A stretch of DNA of 64,000 nt from Ligula intestinalis. Lineage: Eukaryota; Platyhelminthes; Cestoda; Diphyllobothriidea; Diphyllobothriidae. Location: contig JAYGXS010000008.1 in NCBI GenBank assembly GCA_036362985.1, forward strand, positions 13,628,036 to 13,692,035, in the 5' to 3' direction. Both the position numbers and the translations under genes were made by a program. Below are positions 46,640 to 56,639 of this stretch, piece by piece (position 1 is the first letter of the stretch; each line of letters starts with the position of its first letter). Under the pieces are notes generated by a model, which worked only from the letters and a program-made list of their open reading frames with translations, had not been told where the DNA came from and ran no database searches.

Positions 46640-47400
46640 TCCGTCCCAGTCTTCCTTTTGCCTCATTCTCTCCCACTTCATGTTCGTCTCTCAGTCCTCT
46701 CTCTCTTCTTCGTCATCCTCCTCTCTCCCCCCTCCGCTCTTCTTCTTCCTCTTCGTCGTCATTATCCTCCTTCCCCCGCCTCTCCCGCCCCTTCTTCCTC
46801 CGCTCTCTTCTTTGCTCTACATACCATCTTCTTCCTTCTCCGCCGTTCTTCGTCCTGCTGCTCATCCTTCCGCTTTTTGTCTTCCTCCTCCACCCTTCTT
46901 CCTTTCCGTCCCTCTCCTTATCCTCTCTCTTCCTCCTCCACCCTTTTTCCGTCCTCTATCCTCCTCTCCCTTTTCTCTTCCTCCTTTGCCCTCATGCCCC
47001 CTCCTACTCGTCCTCTTTTTCTTCTTCTCCCCCTTCTCCCCCTTCTTCTTCTTCTTCTTCTTCTTCTTCTTCTTTTTCTTCAACTTCTTTTTCTTCTTTT
47101 TCTTCTCCCCTTCTTCTTCTTCTTCTTCTTCTTCTTCTTCTTCTTCTTCTTCTTCTTCTTCTTCTTCTTCTTCTTCTTCTTCTTCTTCTTCTTCTTCTTC
47201 TTCTTCTTCTTCTTCTTCTTCTTCTTCTTCTTCTTCTTCTTCTTCTTCTTCTTCTTCTTCTTCTTCTTCTTCTTCTTCTTCTTCTTCTTCTTCTTCTTCT
47301 TCCCCTTCCTCCCCCTCCTCCACCGTCCTTCGCCCTCTTCTTCTTCCTGTGCCCGGCTTCTTATCCTCCCCTTTCTTCTTACCCTCCTCTTCACCTCACA
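46640..47400 (+). repeat. Polypyrimidine tract with (TTC)64 core
   Basis: About 760 bases almost purely C/T on the plus strand. The centre is an uninterrupted TTC microsatellite at 47111-47302 (192 bases, 64 units), preceded by shorter TTC runs from 47041. The long poly-Phe, poly-Ser, poly-Glu and poly-Lys frames across it are artefacts. It sits inside ORMDL intron 1 with TTC on the sense strand. GAA/TTC tracts can form triplex DNA. Confidence 0.95.
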
Positions 47401-47984
47401 TCACCTCTCCCCCACATGGCTATTAGTTCTGTCATGTTTTCGCCGTTGTCGCTGCTTTCATTTTGACTGTGACACTTCGACCCAAGCTATGCGCATAAGT
47501 TCTCCCAGGGTACCATCTTTTCATTTGCATGCGGCTGACTGAAGAAGCGTAGGAATGTGTGAAAGTAGCACAGAGCTAGCGCCTGTGAAAAGCTGTTTTC
47601 TCTTGTGCCAGTGCCCTACACCCATTATCAGCGCTTTAGGCCGCAGGTCCGGCCCGCTTCAAGCCCGCACGCAAATGTGCCTGGCGGCTCCTGCTTTTTA
47701 ACGCTCTGCTCTGCATAATGCGCGACTTACCGGCTGCAAGTAAAAGACTACACCTAGTGCAGTACGTGAGCATGTAAGGTGCCAACATTGACGAGTCGCC
47801 CGCACAGACCGGCACCAGCGAATGGCCCCCTAGCAATAAAAAACGACCTGACACAACTTGAAAGCATGGAAGGCAATATATATTAAACTAGCGCAGAAGC
47901 CTGGCTTCGCCTTGGGCTTCCTTACATATTGTTGTTCCTTTTGTAGGCAAACCTTATATGAGAACCTCTTAAAATAATTATTTT
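47401..47984. other. No recognised feature (ORMDL intron 1)
   Basis: Nothing I can support. Confidence 0.4.
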
Positions 47985-48075
47985 TAGTTCAGTTTTATTA
48001 GGGAAATATAGGTAAATACCTCTGAACTCCCTCTTTGTATATAGCTGTGATGCAGAACATGTGGCGTTGCCAGTA
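47985..48075 (-). repeat. Dispersed repeat R3, copy 2
   Basis: Matches 17930-18055 on the same strand, including GGGAAATATAGGTAAATACC and GCGTTGCCAG. It directly abuts Helitron coding sequence. Confidence 0.6.
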
Positions 48076-48795
48076 ATGGAACTGCGTTAAGGGGGCAGAA
48101 CCTTTGTCGATGTACTTGCGGACGTACTTGATGGACTTCAGTGAGTTGCAAATTTCAACATTGATGTGGGCGTCGAATACTTCTGACAGTAGGGGACAAT
48201 ACGGTACAACCCAACGGTTATCAATTACCACCCCACCGGCTCGTTTTTCATTGATAACTGCTTTGAGTCCGCCAATCTCAGGTTGTCGCCTTCTGTTGAG
48301 AGGCTAACCATTGCCATCAGTCTGAGTCCCTTGGGATATATCCTGGTACATTTACCATCCTTCATGCAAGGACTGTTGGGATTTATCTGACCACATGGGT
48401 CAAGCAACATTTGCGTTTTGATCATTCCATGCAGAACAGGGTCAACGGACCGGTAAGGCAACTCTGCGCATATGAATTTGTCGACATCAGAAGAGTGCAG
48501 TTTTTCCTTTAGCCAGACCAAAATTTGAGCATGGGGCAGTCCTCTCTTTTGCCACTCTACAGTGTACATATGACACTGAAAGTCACCGAAAATTTTGAAT
48601 TTTGTGACGAGTTTCATCATGGTTTTCAACTTAAGCTGGAATACCCGCGCAGATTAATCATGGCGATCCTTTGGCATTGACCAGTAATTTCAGACCATGA
48701 TGGGTTGCAGGTAGAAGTAATGAATAGATCCGGGCGTCCAAAATGTCTAACGTAACGCATCCTGACATTTCTCATGCATATAGCGAGGTAGACAG
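48076..48795 (-). mobile_element. Helitron remnant, Rep/helicase N-terminal region
   Basis: Helitrons are rolling-circle DNA transposons encoding a HUH-endonuclease Rep fused to a helicase. Minus strand 48790-48690 reads MRYVRHFGRPDLFITSTCNP, then SWSEI. The frame 48629-48225 reads CHMYTVEWQKRGLPHAQILV, then DPCGQINPNSPCMKDGKCTR, then YPKGLR. The frame 48231-48090 reads WVVPYCPLLSEVFDAHINVE, then SIKYVRKYIDKG. Order and text match the Helitron N-terminal domain. The two-His motif, usually PHAH, is PHAQ. Frameshifts separate the blocks; the catalytic tyrosines and helicase are missing. It is dead. Confidence 0.88.
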
Positions 48796-49744
48796 CGTTC
48801 CCCAGTCCTCGAGACCTTAGCGGCCTCGCCCTTTTTGCTCATCCACCCCACCCCTTCCCCACCCCCGCCCACCTCCCGTGGCGTATTCACATCCGCCTGT
48901 CACGTCGGATGTCAATCGCGAGTCTGAACCAGCTGCCTCCCACCAATAATAAAGGGGACAAACACAGACACAGTGACACCGGCACAGTCCCCTGTGTGAT
49001 CGACGTACAGACTGGCGGGCAAAAGGCGGGTGGCGCGTCGCGTGTGACTAACATACGGACAGGCGCGCATGCCCGCGTTCAGAAGGCGCAGAATGCATTT
49101 TAATCTGACACCTGGGACCAATGATAATGGAGGTCCACACAGAGGCTGCCGAGACTTTTATTAAGTATGCAGAAGTACCATTGCGTTGTTTGGAAATAGC
49201 GAATTTTTTGTAGGGAAGTAGAAAAATTGAAAAAAAAGCCAAAAACGTGCATGTCGGATGTGTGTCGGATGTACCGATATCTTATCCATACCCGAGTAAA
49301 TAACGAGTGCAATAATGTTTGAAAATATTCCTTTCGAGAAGTTTGCATTTAAGCGTCCTTTAAAAAAAAGCGCACTTTCATGTATGGCTTTAAGCTAACA
49401 GCCTATCATTTTTAAACTCCCCAGGAAGTTGGCTGCATACTTTCGTTTTTGTATTGTTTGCAATATGGTCGGTTAAGATATATAGGATTTTCATTTGATC
49501 TCGCTGATACGGACGTACAATTTCTCACAGATAGGTCAGTGACTAATGAATTACAAGGTTTAGGGCACGGATTTGCAAATCTGGCTCATTTTAAACACTG
49601 ATGAGGCGTGTGTTTCGACAAGTAATCGGTTTACTTGAACCTTGCATCTTTTAATTTATTTGGAGAATAAAATCAAACTGCAAGAGCGACGAGTCTAGTG
49701 TGTTGTAATTATCAAGATCAGATTATCCTCTTTTAGAAAAAACG
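48796..49744. other. No recognised feature (ORMDL intron 1)
   Basis: C-rich at 48840-48890; otherwise nothing supported. Confidence 0.4.
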
Positions 49745-50045
49745 GGCAAACTTTTATAGCGATCGGTGAACGTTCATCGCCGAGTGTCAATTTCTCCCGA
49801 TCTAAATTGGCAAGATAAAGAGCTCGTGGCTCAATGGTTACAGCGTTAGACCCTGGTCGAAAAGGTCGTGAGTTCAAGGCTCGGGTGGTGCCTGGCTGAT
49901 GATGGCTAATAAGCCAGAAATGACCACAATCCAATCTCTCTTGTCTTTGCCGGCGATACTAGCTGTCTAAACCGCTAGCCGTTACGGCTGTTGTCAGAGC
50001 CCGAGAAATGAGACTCAAGGCTGAGCGGCGGTGAACGTTAAGCAA
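49745..50045 (+). repeat. Composite tRNA-like repeat, copy 2
   Basis: The tRNA-like core at 49820-49890 (GTGGCTCAATGGTTACAGCG as A-box half, GTGAGTTCAAGGCTCGGG as B-box half) is followed by GCTGATGATGGCTAATAAGC and AGAAATGACCACAATCCAA. A GGTGAACGTT phrase occurs on both sides (about 49765 and 50030). Variable-region and acceptor pairing is poor, so it is not a tRNA gene. Confidence 0.65.
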
Positions 50046-50689
50046 CAAGTATCAGAATAGTAATTGTCGATGTGCAGATTTCCGCTCAAACTTGTTAAAG
50101 GTTTGAGGTTGGACGAACCAATAAAATGCACACCATTTTAGTTGTCAACACTAAACTCGACCAAACCTCGTCGCCGAGAAAATTGAACATCAACAGCAAA
50201 CTTTGCCACTCAGTGTGCTCTAGATCAGTTAAAACTCTCTGGAATAGTTGACCTCTGTAAAAAACGATTCAAATTTCTGTATACTTAAACCCTTTCAAGG
50301 TTACGTCAGGGTACAAATTTGGATGTGAGGCCGCTTTTTCACTTGGCTGAGAATTAGTTAACAGTGCCCTGCAATGCATAAAAACCCATTTTTTATCTTT
50401 GTGAGTTGGGGCTCTTTTTGCTGTATATTGGTTTTTATTTTAGGCTCTGTTCTAACATTGTAAATAAGCAACTAATTGACCGTGCGTAAATACTAGCCTT
50501 TTGGGACAACTGACAATCTCCGTCCATTCCGCTTCTAAATTACGCTTTAGTGGGAACTAGATCACGCCAAATTTTGTATTATCACAGGTTTCTGCGAGAA
50601 AAAAATCAAAGGCTAGGCGAATAAATAAAACACGCAATGACAGTCACGCGAGGCTTCGCAAGTACCGTCAGAGGATCGACGAAAACACG
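50046..50689. other. No recognised feature (ORMDL intron 1)
   Basis: Nothing I can support. Confidence 0.4.
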
Positions 50690-50935
50690 CAATGCCTTCG
50701 TCGGCCACAGACGGGACGAATGAATTACGTTAGTGAACGTTAATCAGCCATTGTCAATATTTTCCAATCTAAACCAGCGATACAACGAGCCTGGGGCTAA
50801 ATGGCTGGTCCGTTAGACTTCTGATCAAAAAAAGTCGCGCGAGTTCGGGCGTCGAGTGGGGCACCATTTGGGGTCTGGGTATGACTGGTAAAAGTTCATC
50901 AAAGAGTGGCCATTGATCATCTTGATTTCCATAAT
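50690..50935 (+). repeat. Composite tRNA-like repeat, copy 3
   Basis: Upstream GTGAACGTTAATCAGCCATT block, core GGCTAAATGGCTGGTCCGTT, B-box-like GCGAGTTCGGGCGTCG, then GGGTATGACTGG. It is more degraded than the copies at 41720 and 49745. Confidence 0.55.
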
Positions 50936-51129
50936 CACGCTTCATGCGGTAGGTCACATGCTTAGTCACCTGTGAACACTTGTGCCTAGTGGTTGAGACA
51001 TTGGCACACATCGTGAGACAGCAGGCAGGTGTATAGCGTTTCCGAAAAAGGCCTAAAATTCACCAATTTTCACAGAATTGAGGCGCATCTTCGCATCCGA
51101 GGTGTGTTTGTGTGTATGGGGAAAGAAGA

Positions 51130-51382
51130 AGAAGCACATCGATCACCGGAATCGCGGGGTTTTATTCATCTAAGCTTTAAAACTCTTACTGGAGTCCATC
51201 GTCAAAAATAAAAGCGTCACGAAAAAAACAAGCAACAGTTATAGTGGAGAGAAGGCCAATCAAACGCCAGTCCGAAGGTGACCGTGTACGGTTCTGTATG
51301 CCGTCGTCAGATAGATAAATCCATTGACTGAGCCTTCGTCGGAGGCCCAGTCATCAATAAATTCTTGGCCTGTCTTGCTGCC

Positions 51383-51444
<62 letters not shown>

Positions 51445-51960
51445 CTTATATTCGCGGCTGCGAAATTAAACTCGTGACCCATCTCGTAGGTGTGGGCAGC
51501 CACTTGTGATAATGCGTCACCCCATCTTAAAGTCAGCTCATGTTCGTGTATGCGCGAACCAAGCTCACTAGGATTTAATCGGCTCTTGACTTTCATCACT
51601 CGGCTGTGCATGGTAGCCCTGGGCTGTTATGCAATTCCGACGTTTAGTTCCGCAGCAACGCGCTCGGTCGCTTCCGACACGTCCTTGACGTATGACAGCG
51701 CATGCCTTATCGTACGGGCTCGTTCGTGTTGAGTGGTCGGAGGGCGAGCACGTAGGCATCGGCTTATGAAACCCTTCGGCTACCCATTCGGTATAAATTG
51801 GTTGCGGAGATATCGGGCTTCATGCGCTTTTTTCTTCCGGGTTGCAGCAGTGAGTCTGGATTCTTTCGAATAGTCTTACGATGGACTTTAGTACGAGTTT
51901 GAAAACTCGGACGAGTAAAGCCACGATTCCGGTAAACGACGTGCTTTCTTCTTCTTCTTC
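51130..51960 (-). mobile_element. Penelope-like element P5 with inverted termini
   Basis: Minus strand: a linker with YVKDVSEATERVAAELNVGI near 51690-51640 (frames joined), then GSRIHEHELTLRWGDALSQ. VAAHTYEMGHEFNFAA follows, from about 51560 down to 51460. A CA/TG microsatellite then interrupts the endonuclease. Coding resumes with GSKTGQEFIDDWASDEGSVN, from about 51385 down to 51325. The left end (51130-51210) is a minus-oriented terminus; the right end (51870-51960) is a plus-oriented one (GAAAACTCGGACGAGTAAAG, GATTCCGG). Each is followed outward by GTGCTT(T)CTTCTTC. Same subfamily as P4. RT is absent. Confidence 0.78.
51386..51441 (+). repeat. (TG)n microsatellite inside P5
   Basis: About 28 TG units, interrupting the P5 endonuclease between FNFAA and GSKTG. 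Read on the minus strand it gives a His-Thr run. Confidence 0.95.
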
Positions 51961-52383
51961 TTTACCTAGTTTTCGCATCCATCCTGCCATCCAACCCGTT
52001 CTAACGCGTATAATCTACAAGTACTTTCCCCTCTCGCTTCAAAACACCCTTTTTTCAACGCCTCCAAGGTGTTGGCCTCTTCTGTATTTATGGATCAAAA
52101 TTTCCCTATCTAACGACCACTTCTGCACCTCTATGCGTCACAGAATCTTTCCTCCTTTTCGGAGCTCGCACACAGCTTGCCAAAATTTAATGTACGGGGA
52201 CCAGTTACTCGGAACTTTCACTTGAAGTTCGTGTTTTGGGCTGGAAATGTCCTAACGACTGCCGGGGCTGGTTCTTTTCTACGTGTCCGCAAGCCAACCT
52301 ATTGTATGTCTGAGAATGGTAACAATTAGCTTCCCCGGAAAATTCAACCAAATTATTTGGCTGAAGTTGGAAAAAAAATCGGT
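51961..52383. other. No recognised feature (ORMDL intron 1)
   Basis: A 114-codon plus frame (51881-52225) begins inside the P5 end and resembles nothing known. Confidence 0.4.
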
Positions 52384-52466
52384 AGTCTTGGTGGGATTCA
52401 AACCTACGCCAGCACGAGGGAGGGCTTTAGTACAGCCAACGCCCTAGCCAACTGAGCTACAAGGCT
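52384..52466 (-). repeat. tRNA-like SINE head, nearly complete cloverleaf (minus)
   Basis: On the minus strand AGCCTTG pairs with CAAGACT (six of seven). An A-box TAGCTCAGTTGG, a short anticodon-like stem GGCT/AGCC, a long variable region, and a T arm GTAGG-TTTGAAT-CCCAC follow. Then comes a T-run. The long variable region suggests a class II (Ser or Leu) tRNA ancestor. The body and T tail mark it as a SINE. Confidence 0.6.
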
Positions 52467-52631
52467 CCCGCCGGAAGCCGCGAGTTTAATCAAGATTCGG
52501 TCGGCCCAACCTAAGAATCGACAAACTATGACAGTAAGCCGACTGCTCAAGCAGGATGTCCTAAGCAATCAATCTAGAAATCGCCAGACACATTTAAGGG
52601 GCACCGTATATCAAGTAATTTGACGTCGGTT

Positions 52632-52715
52632 GTACTAAAGGCTTCCCCTTGCTGGCGTGGGTTTGAATACCACAGAGGCTACCGGATTTTTTTCAAAATT
52701 GGGCCCAAATGTATT
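52632..52715 (+). repeat. tRNA-like SINE, 5'-truncated partner (plus)
   Basis: Starts at TGTACTAAAGGC, shares GCTGGCGTGGGTTTGAAT.CCA with the minus copy at 52384, and ends in a T-run followed by CAAAATTGGGCCCAAATG. The pair is inverted, about 170 bases apart. Confidence 0.6.
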
Positions 52716-53384
52716 ATTCCAGTCTGCCACCATTTACCTTCCCCCCTCCCCCCCCCCAACTACTAAACCAAGGTAGTTTGTGAGCTGGGGCAGAAGCTTT
52801 CGTGCAGAGCCATCATGCCTAGGCAAGAAAAGAACCCTTCGCCTCCTACTCCCCCTCAGGTGTCGCTCAGTTTGCTTCGTGTTCCCTATCACGGTCACAG
52901 GGACTATCTACACTCACTGCAACGTACAATTCAAGGGTCAGTAATTTGTTCTCTCTGTTACACACAACAAAATTCTTTTGAATTTGCCTGACGTTCGGAG
53001 AAGTATGACGAGGTCAAGTTCAAAATTAGTGCCACTAACCAGTGGTTAGAATAAATCGAAGTGGGGAAAGGCTTTCTAGAATGTGAGTGTTTGGGGCATG
53101 GAAGAGAGGGCAGAACATGACTTTAGAATACAGGACAGGGTAGGGTTGCGTTAGAGTCGAAGAAAGAATGGCACTTCAGATTAAGATTAAAAAATTATTG
53201 CCCTTTGGGGCTTTGCCCGCGACCTTCGTAATGGACCTCTCCGTTGTTTTCTTTGTGGCGGTCTACGACAGCAGTTATTGCGATCGCTCAACCATGCTAA
53301 ATTCCATATATAAGGGGAGTGGGGGGGAGGTAATACGCCTAGGCACAGGCTCACGTCGCGCCGGCCGCCTGTCCTGACACGAGG
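52716..53384. other. No recognised feature (ORMDL intron 1)
   Basis: A C-run lies near 52741-52758. Nothing else is supported. Confidence 0.4.
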
Positions 53385-53560
53385 CCCAGGTGGATGAGGG
53401 GAGGAAGAGCGAGTGCGGTAGATGCAGCGCAAGTCTACCATCACTTAAAACGAATCCACGCGCAAGTTGCCGTCCCCGCAGCAGCATCACCATGCTGTGG
53501 AGCACACGGTGGACCTTGGCAGACTACGACCAGCAAACTATCGTCACGTGAGAGCCGGTC
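53385..53560 (+). repeat. Dispersed repeat R1, copy 3
   Basis: GAGTGCGGTAGATGCAGCGC and ACCATCACTTAAAACGAATC match the copies at 2395 and 7640. The upstream CACAGGCTCACG.CGC phrase also resembles 1285-1300. Confidence 0.65.
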
Positions 53561-54303
53561 AGTGTGTTTACCCTGTTTGGTGTGGTTGTTTATCCCCGCG
53601 CCTGTTCCTGCCGCTCGTCGCATGATGCCTGGTGTGGTCAATAACCGGCAGGGGAAGCGGTCTGTATGCGCCTGAAGCCCTTCGGACCAGTGGGGGTGAG
53701 GGGGGGCAGGGAATGAGGTTAGCGGCGCGCGGCTGATTAACTGGTTGTGACTTGAGCCCAATTTGGATTACAGTAGGTCTTACACCAGTTAGATCTCAAG
53801 CAACTGCTCAGCTGTATACTTAATCCAGTTATGGATTGATATATTTCTGAATTCACTAGTTGAAATGGGAGTGAGAAAGTTGTTATGAAATCTCAATCAC
53901 TTTTTATGGATAAGTGAATGTGGAAACACCACCGTCTTTTAGGAAATGATTCAATCATTGATCAGAAACTGGATCTTCTCTTAACTGGCTGTCAGACAAT
54001 TCTGTTTCTCCAACTGAATTTTTATTTGGGGCATTATTTGTTGAGGATTACACACCCTGTGAAGCTGATGAGCAAGTCGTGTTATTGTCACGAGACCTTC
54101 TCGCTTTAGGCCCTGGGCACATCGCCGTACCCACCTCCATAACTCAAAGGTTTAATTCGACACGGCACTATTCCTCCATTTAATTCGTTTTCACTTTTTC
54201 CTAACTAGAAGTGCTTTGTCCATTATGTTTGGCAAGTAATATTGCGGCTGTTCTGCCGAGTAGTGGCGGCAGGTAATCGCAGCGTCCGCTGATAAAGGAT
54301 TAT
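53561..54303. other. No recognised feature (ORMDL intron 1)
   Basis: Nothing I can support. Confidence 0.4.
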
Positions 54304-54397
54304 TAAGTTGGTTTGGCAGATTTGCTTAATTTGAGTTGACCCAAGNNNNNNNNNNTAAGTTGGTTTGGCAGATTTGCTTAATTTGAGTTGACCCAAG
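54304..54397 (+). other. Assembly gap (10 N) flanked by identical 42-bp copies
   Basis: Ten N at 54346-54355. The 42 bases before (54304-54345) and after (54356-54397) are identical. This is most simply a failed join of overlapping sequence ends, so the true sequence probably holds one copy. Confidence 0.85.
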
Positions 54398-54535
54398 TGT
54401 GATTAAACTCATGGCGTGAAGCGGGCGTTTGCAGCTTAGCGGTAGAGCGTTAGCCTCCGGCAAAGGCTTTCTCTGATGCGCGGGTTCAAATCCCGCCAAA
54501 CGCCTAGAGTTTTTCACACTTGGGTCAACTCAAGA
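54378..54535 (+). repeat. tRNA-like sequence inside an inverted repeat
   Basis: At 54425-54504 a cloverleaf can be drawn: acceptor GCGTTTG/CAAACGC (7 of 7), D arm GCT/AGC, anticodon arm AGCCT/AGGCT with loop CCGGCAA, 11-base variable region, T arm GCGGG-TTCAAAT-CCCGC. Position 33 is C instead of U, unlike a working tRNA. Outside it TTGAGTTGACCCAAGTGTGA (left) is inverted on the right, giving arms of about 25-28 bases. The right arm equals the tail of the SINEs at 4388 and 52632. It is more likely a SINE with a duplicated inverted tail than a host tRNA gene. Confidence 0.6.
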
Positions 54536-54752
54536 TAAAGGATTAATTTCGGAGGCAACCTGTTCAAATCTGTTCTTAACTTTGGTTTTACTAAGATTAC
54601 CTTGGTGTGTCTGCAAAGAGTTTCGCCTTTGATAACTGCCAAAGGGATATATGCCTACTTTTTTTTTACTGGAAACCCCCTTTTTTCACATCGACTTCCC
54701 CACACAATGCCTCATCATTTTTTTCCCTCTTACGGCCACCATCCCTGTCTAG

Positions 54753-54904
54753 CTCACATACCTGCTGCTGCATTGGGAGAAGGGCAGCCCCTACGAGACA
54801 CTGGATCAGGGCGAGGCGCGTGTACTGACGCAGTGGGAGCAGTTTGACGACGGTGAGCAGTACTCACCAACCAAGAAATTCTTCCTCGTGGTGCCGATAG
54901 TAAT
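54753..54904 (+). CDS. ORMDL: ORMDL coding exon 2
   Basis: Residues 59-108 plus two bases of codon 109. Reads LTYLLLHWEKGSPYETLDQG, then EARVLTQWEQFDDGEQYSPT, then KKFFLVVPIV. This aligns without gaps to ORMDL (FLH..KG.PFET.DQGKAR.LT.WEQ.D.G.Q.T..RKFF...PI). The segment includes the conserved cytosolic PYET.DQG loop and the start of a membrane helix. The acceptor AG is at 54751-54752; the donor is AT|GTAAGT at 54905. Confidence 0.94.
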
Positions 54905-55609
54905 GTAAGTCCTTGCGTAATTCCGTCCTTTTTCCTTAATTCTATAACCCCCCTCCCCCCACCACCACGATCGTCATCATCATCATCATCATTCACCTAT
55001 TTTCCTACTCCTCCTGTTCCTCATCCTCCACTGCTTCATGCTTGGCCATTCGCGTCCCGAGTAATCTCAAGGTATCAGCGCGGTCGACCAATTACAGTCA
55101 TCACTTGCTAGCTAATCCTGTTCTAGCTTTTACCAGTGGATTGCATTCTATGAATTTAATAGGATACCTATTTCGTTGACAGAGAGTGAGAGAGAAATGC
55201 TTTATTTGAAAATATAATTCCAAAAATTTCAGCAAAAACCTCCTCCATTCACCGTAAATAAAAAGAAGCTACAGAAGCCGCATAATACCAGGGAATCAGA
55301 CGTAATGCGTAATGCCCAAAGACTGCAATTGTCGATATATTGGATAAATATCCGTGAATATATCCCAAAATGTAGGGCAAATTATCCTTATCTCAAATCG
55401 GTGCGAGCATCCTGCGCTGATGACCTCATTGTTGTAGTTCGAATAAACAAGGACTGGTAAAAATCGCTGTCTAATGGGCATGCTGAGCCAACCGATGTAT
55501 ATAAAGAAGAAAATTTACACGCCAATGGAGGGATGAAAAAGAAATGGTGCCTTTATTTCAAAAGCCTGTTCACTAACGCTTGAAGGGTGTTGTTGATAAA
55601 ACAGTAGCG
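54905..55609. other. No recognised feature (ORMDL intron 2)
   Basis: A short CAT run lies near 54973-54991. Otherwise nothing supported. Confidence 0.4.
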
Positions 55610-55965
55610 CACCTAGAGTTTGCAGGTAGCTGCAATTGGTCATTTAGCGGAGGAAGGTCCAGTGCGAGACGGAGCTCATTCCGCTCACTTGACAGTGGCA
55701 CCTAGAAAAGAACGAAGGCCCATCCATCCGATAGGTGCTGCTCGACGTAAGCACACACAACATCTCCACGCTCACAGCGCCACAAAGCACCTGAAACTGT
55801 CATAATGGCTGATGACGTGAAAAAGACGCACTTCGTTTACTCTATGCAGAGCAGCTGTGTTTGTGCTGGAATTACTTTGAGAGTAGGGTCTAGACGGAGG
55901 GTTTCCGAACGATGGTCTGACGGTACTGCCAGTACCGGTGAAAATGTGAGTCCCAAGAGGTAAGT
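55610..55965 (+). repeat. Repeat R7, first copy of intronic duplication
   Basis: Aligns over about 330 bases with 56170-56535, for example GCACCTG preceded by GTAAGC.CA.A...CATC, then CAGAGCAGCTGTGTT and ATGGTCTGA. Period about 550 bases. No gene recognised. Confidence 0.6.
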
Positions 55966-56169
55966 GAGAAGAAGCAGATGTGATGGATGGGACAAAAACT
56001 TTTTCGCCCGTCGGTTCGGATGTTCTCGCAGATCGATGGTCAGAGACGATAGCAACGACGGTGCCAGGTCACGCATGTGTGCAGCATACATATCAGCATC
56101 ATTTTTTTCATCCAACTATTCTTCCTCCCCCCTCCCCTTCAATCGTCTCAATTTAAGGAGGAACGCTGA

Positions 56170-56535
56170 TGCATCTGGGGTTTGAAGGTAGGTGCAGTTG
56201 CTCACTGATTGGAATTTCAGCTCAAAACAGAACGCCTTGTCACTGGTCCAGTTTGGCTTATCCGAAGGGTGCTCGGCGTAAGCGCATAATACATCAACAC
56301 TCACAATGCGTCTAAACGAAGCACCTGCAACAATTTTGTGTTCAGGTTTATGATGGCCTGACGGAAACGGTGACCCATTTCAGGTACTGCACACAGAGCA
56401 GCTGTGTTGAGCTAAAATGCAACACGTCTGTGCGTCTCTGTGTTTGCGTTAGAGCTATTTTGAGAGTTCAGGATACAGACGAAATCTTTCCGACCAATGG
56501 TCTGATGAGGCACTGCAGCTTTTTGTCTTCATGTT
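56170..56535 (+). repeat. Repeat R7, second copy of intronic duplication
   Basis: Direct partner of 55610-55965. Divergent enough to be old. Confidence 0.6.
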
Positions 56536-56639
56536 ACTCGTACTCCGGTAGCCTCTGACGTGCGCTCAATTTATGAATAGTTTTTCGGTGTGGGCTTAAC
56601 CACAAAGCGATTGCATGTTTATTTAAGGGGTTGAAGTAC

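Noticed and set aside
46508..47542. Long open frames (344, 267, 153 and 104 codons) across the TTC tract
   Set aside because: They are homopolymeric Phe, Ser, Glu or Lys runs produced by the microsatellite in every frame; there is no start context or conserved domain.
54425..54504. Functional tRNA gene
   Set aside because: C at position 33, an odd variable region and a SINE tail; kept as tRNA-like repeat.
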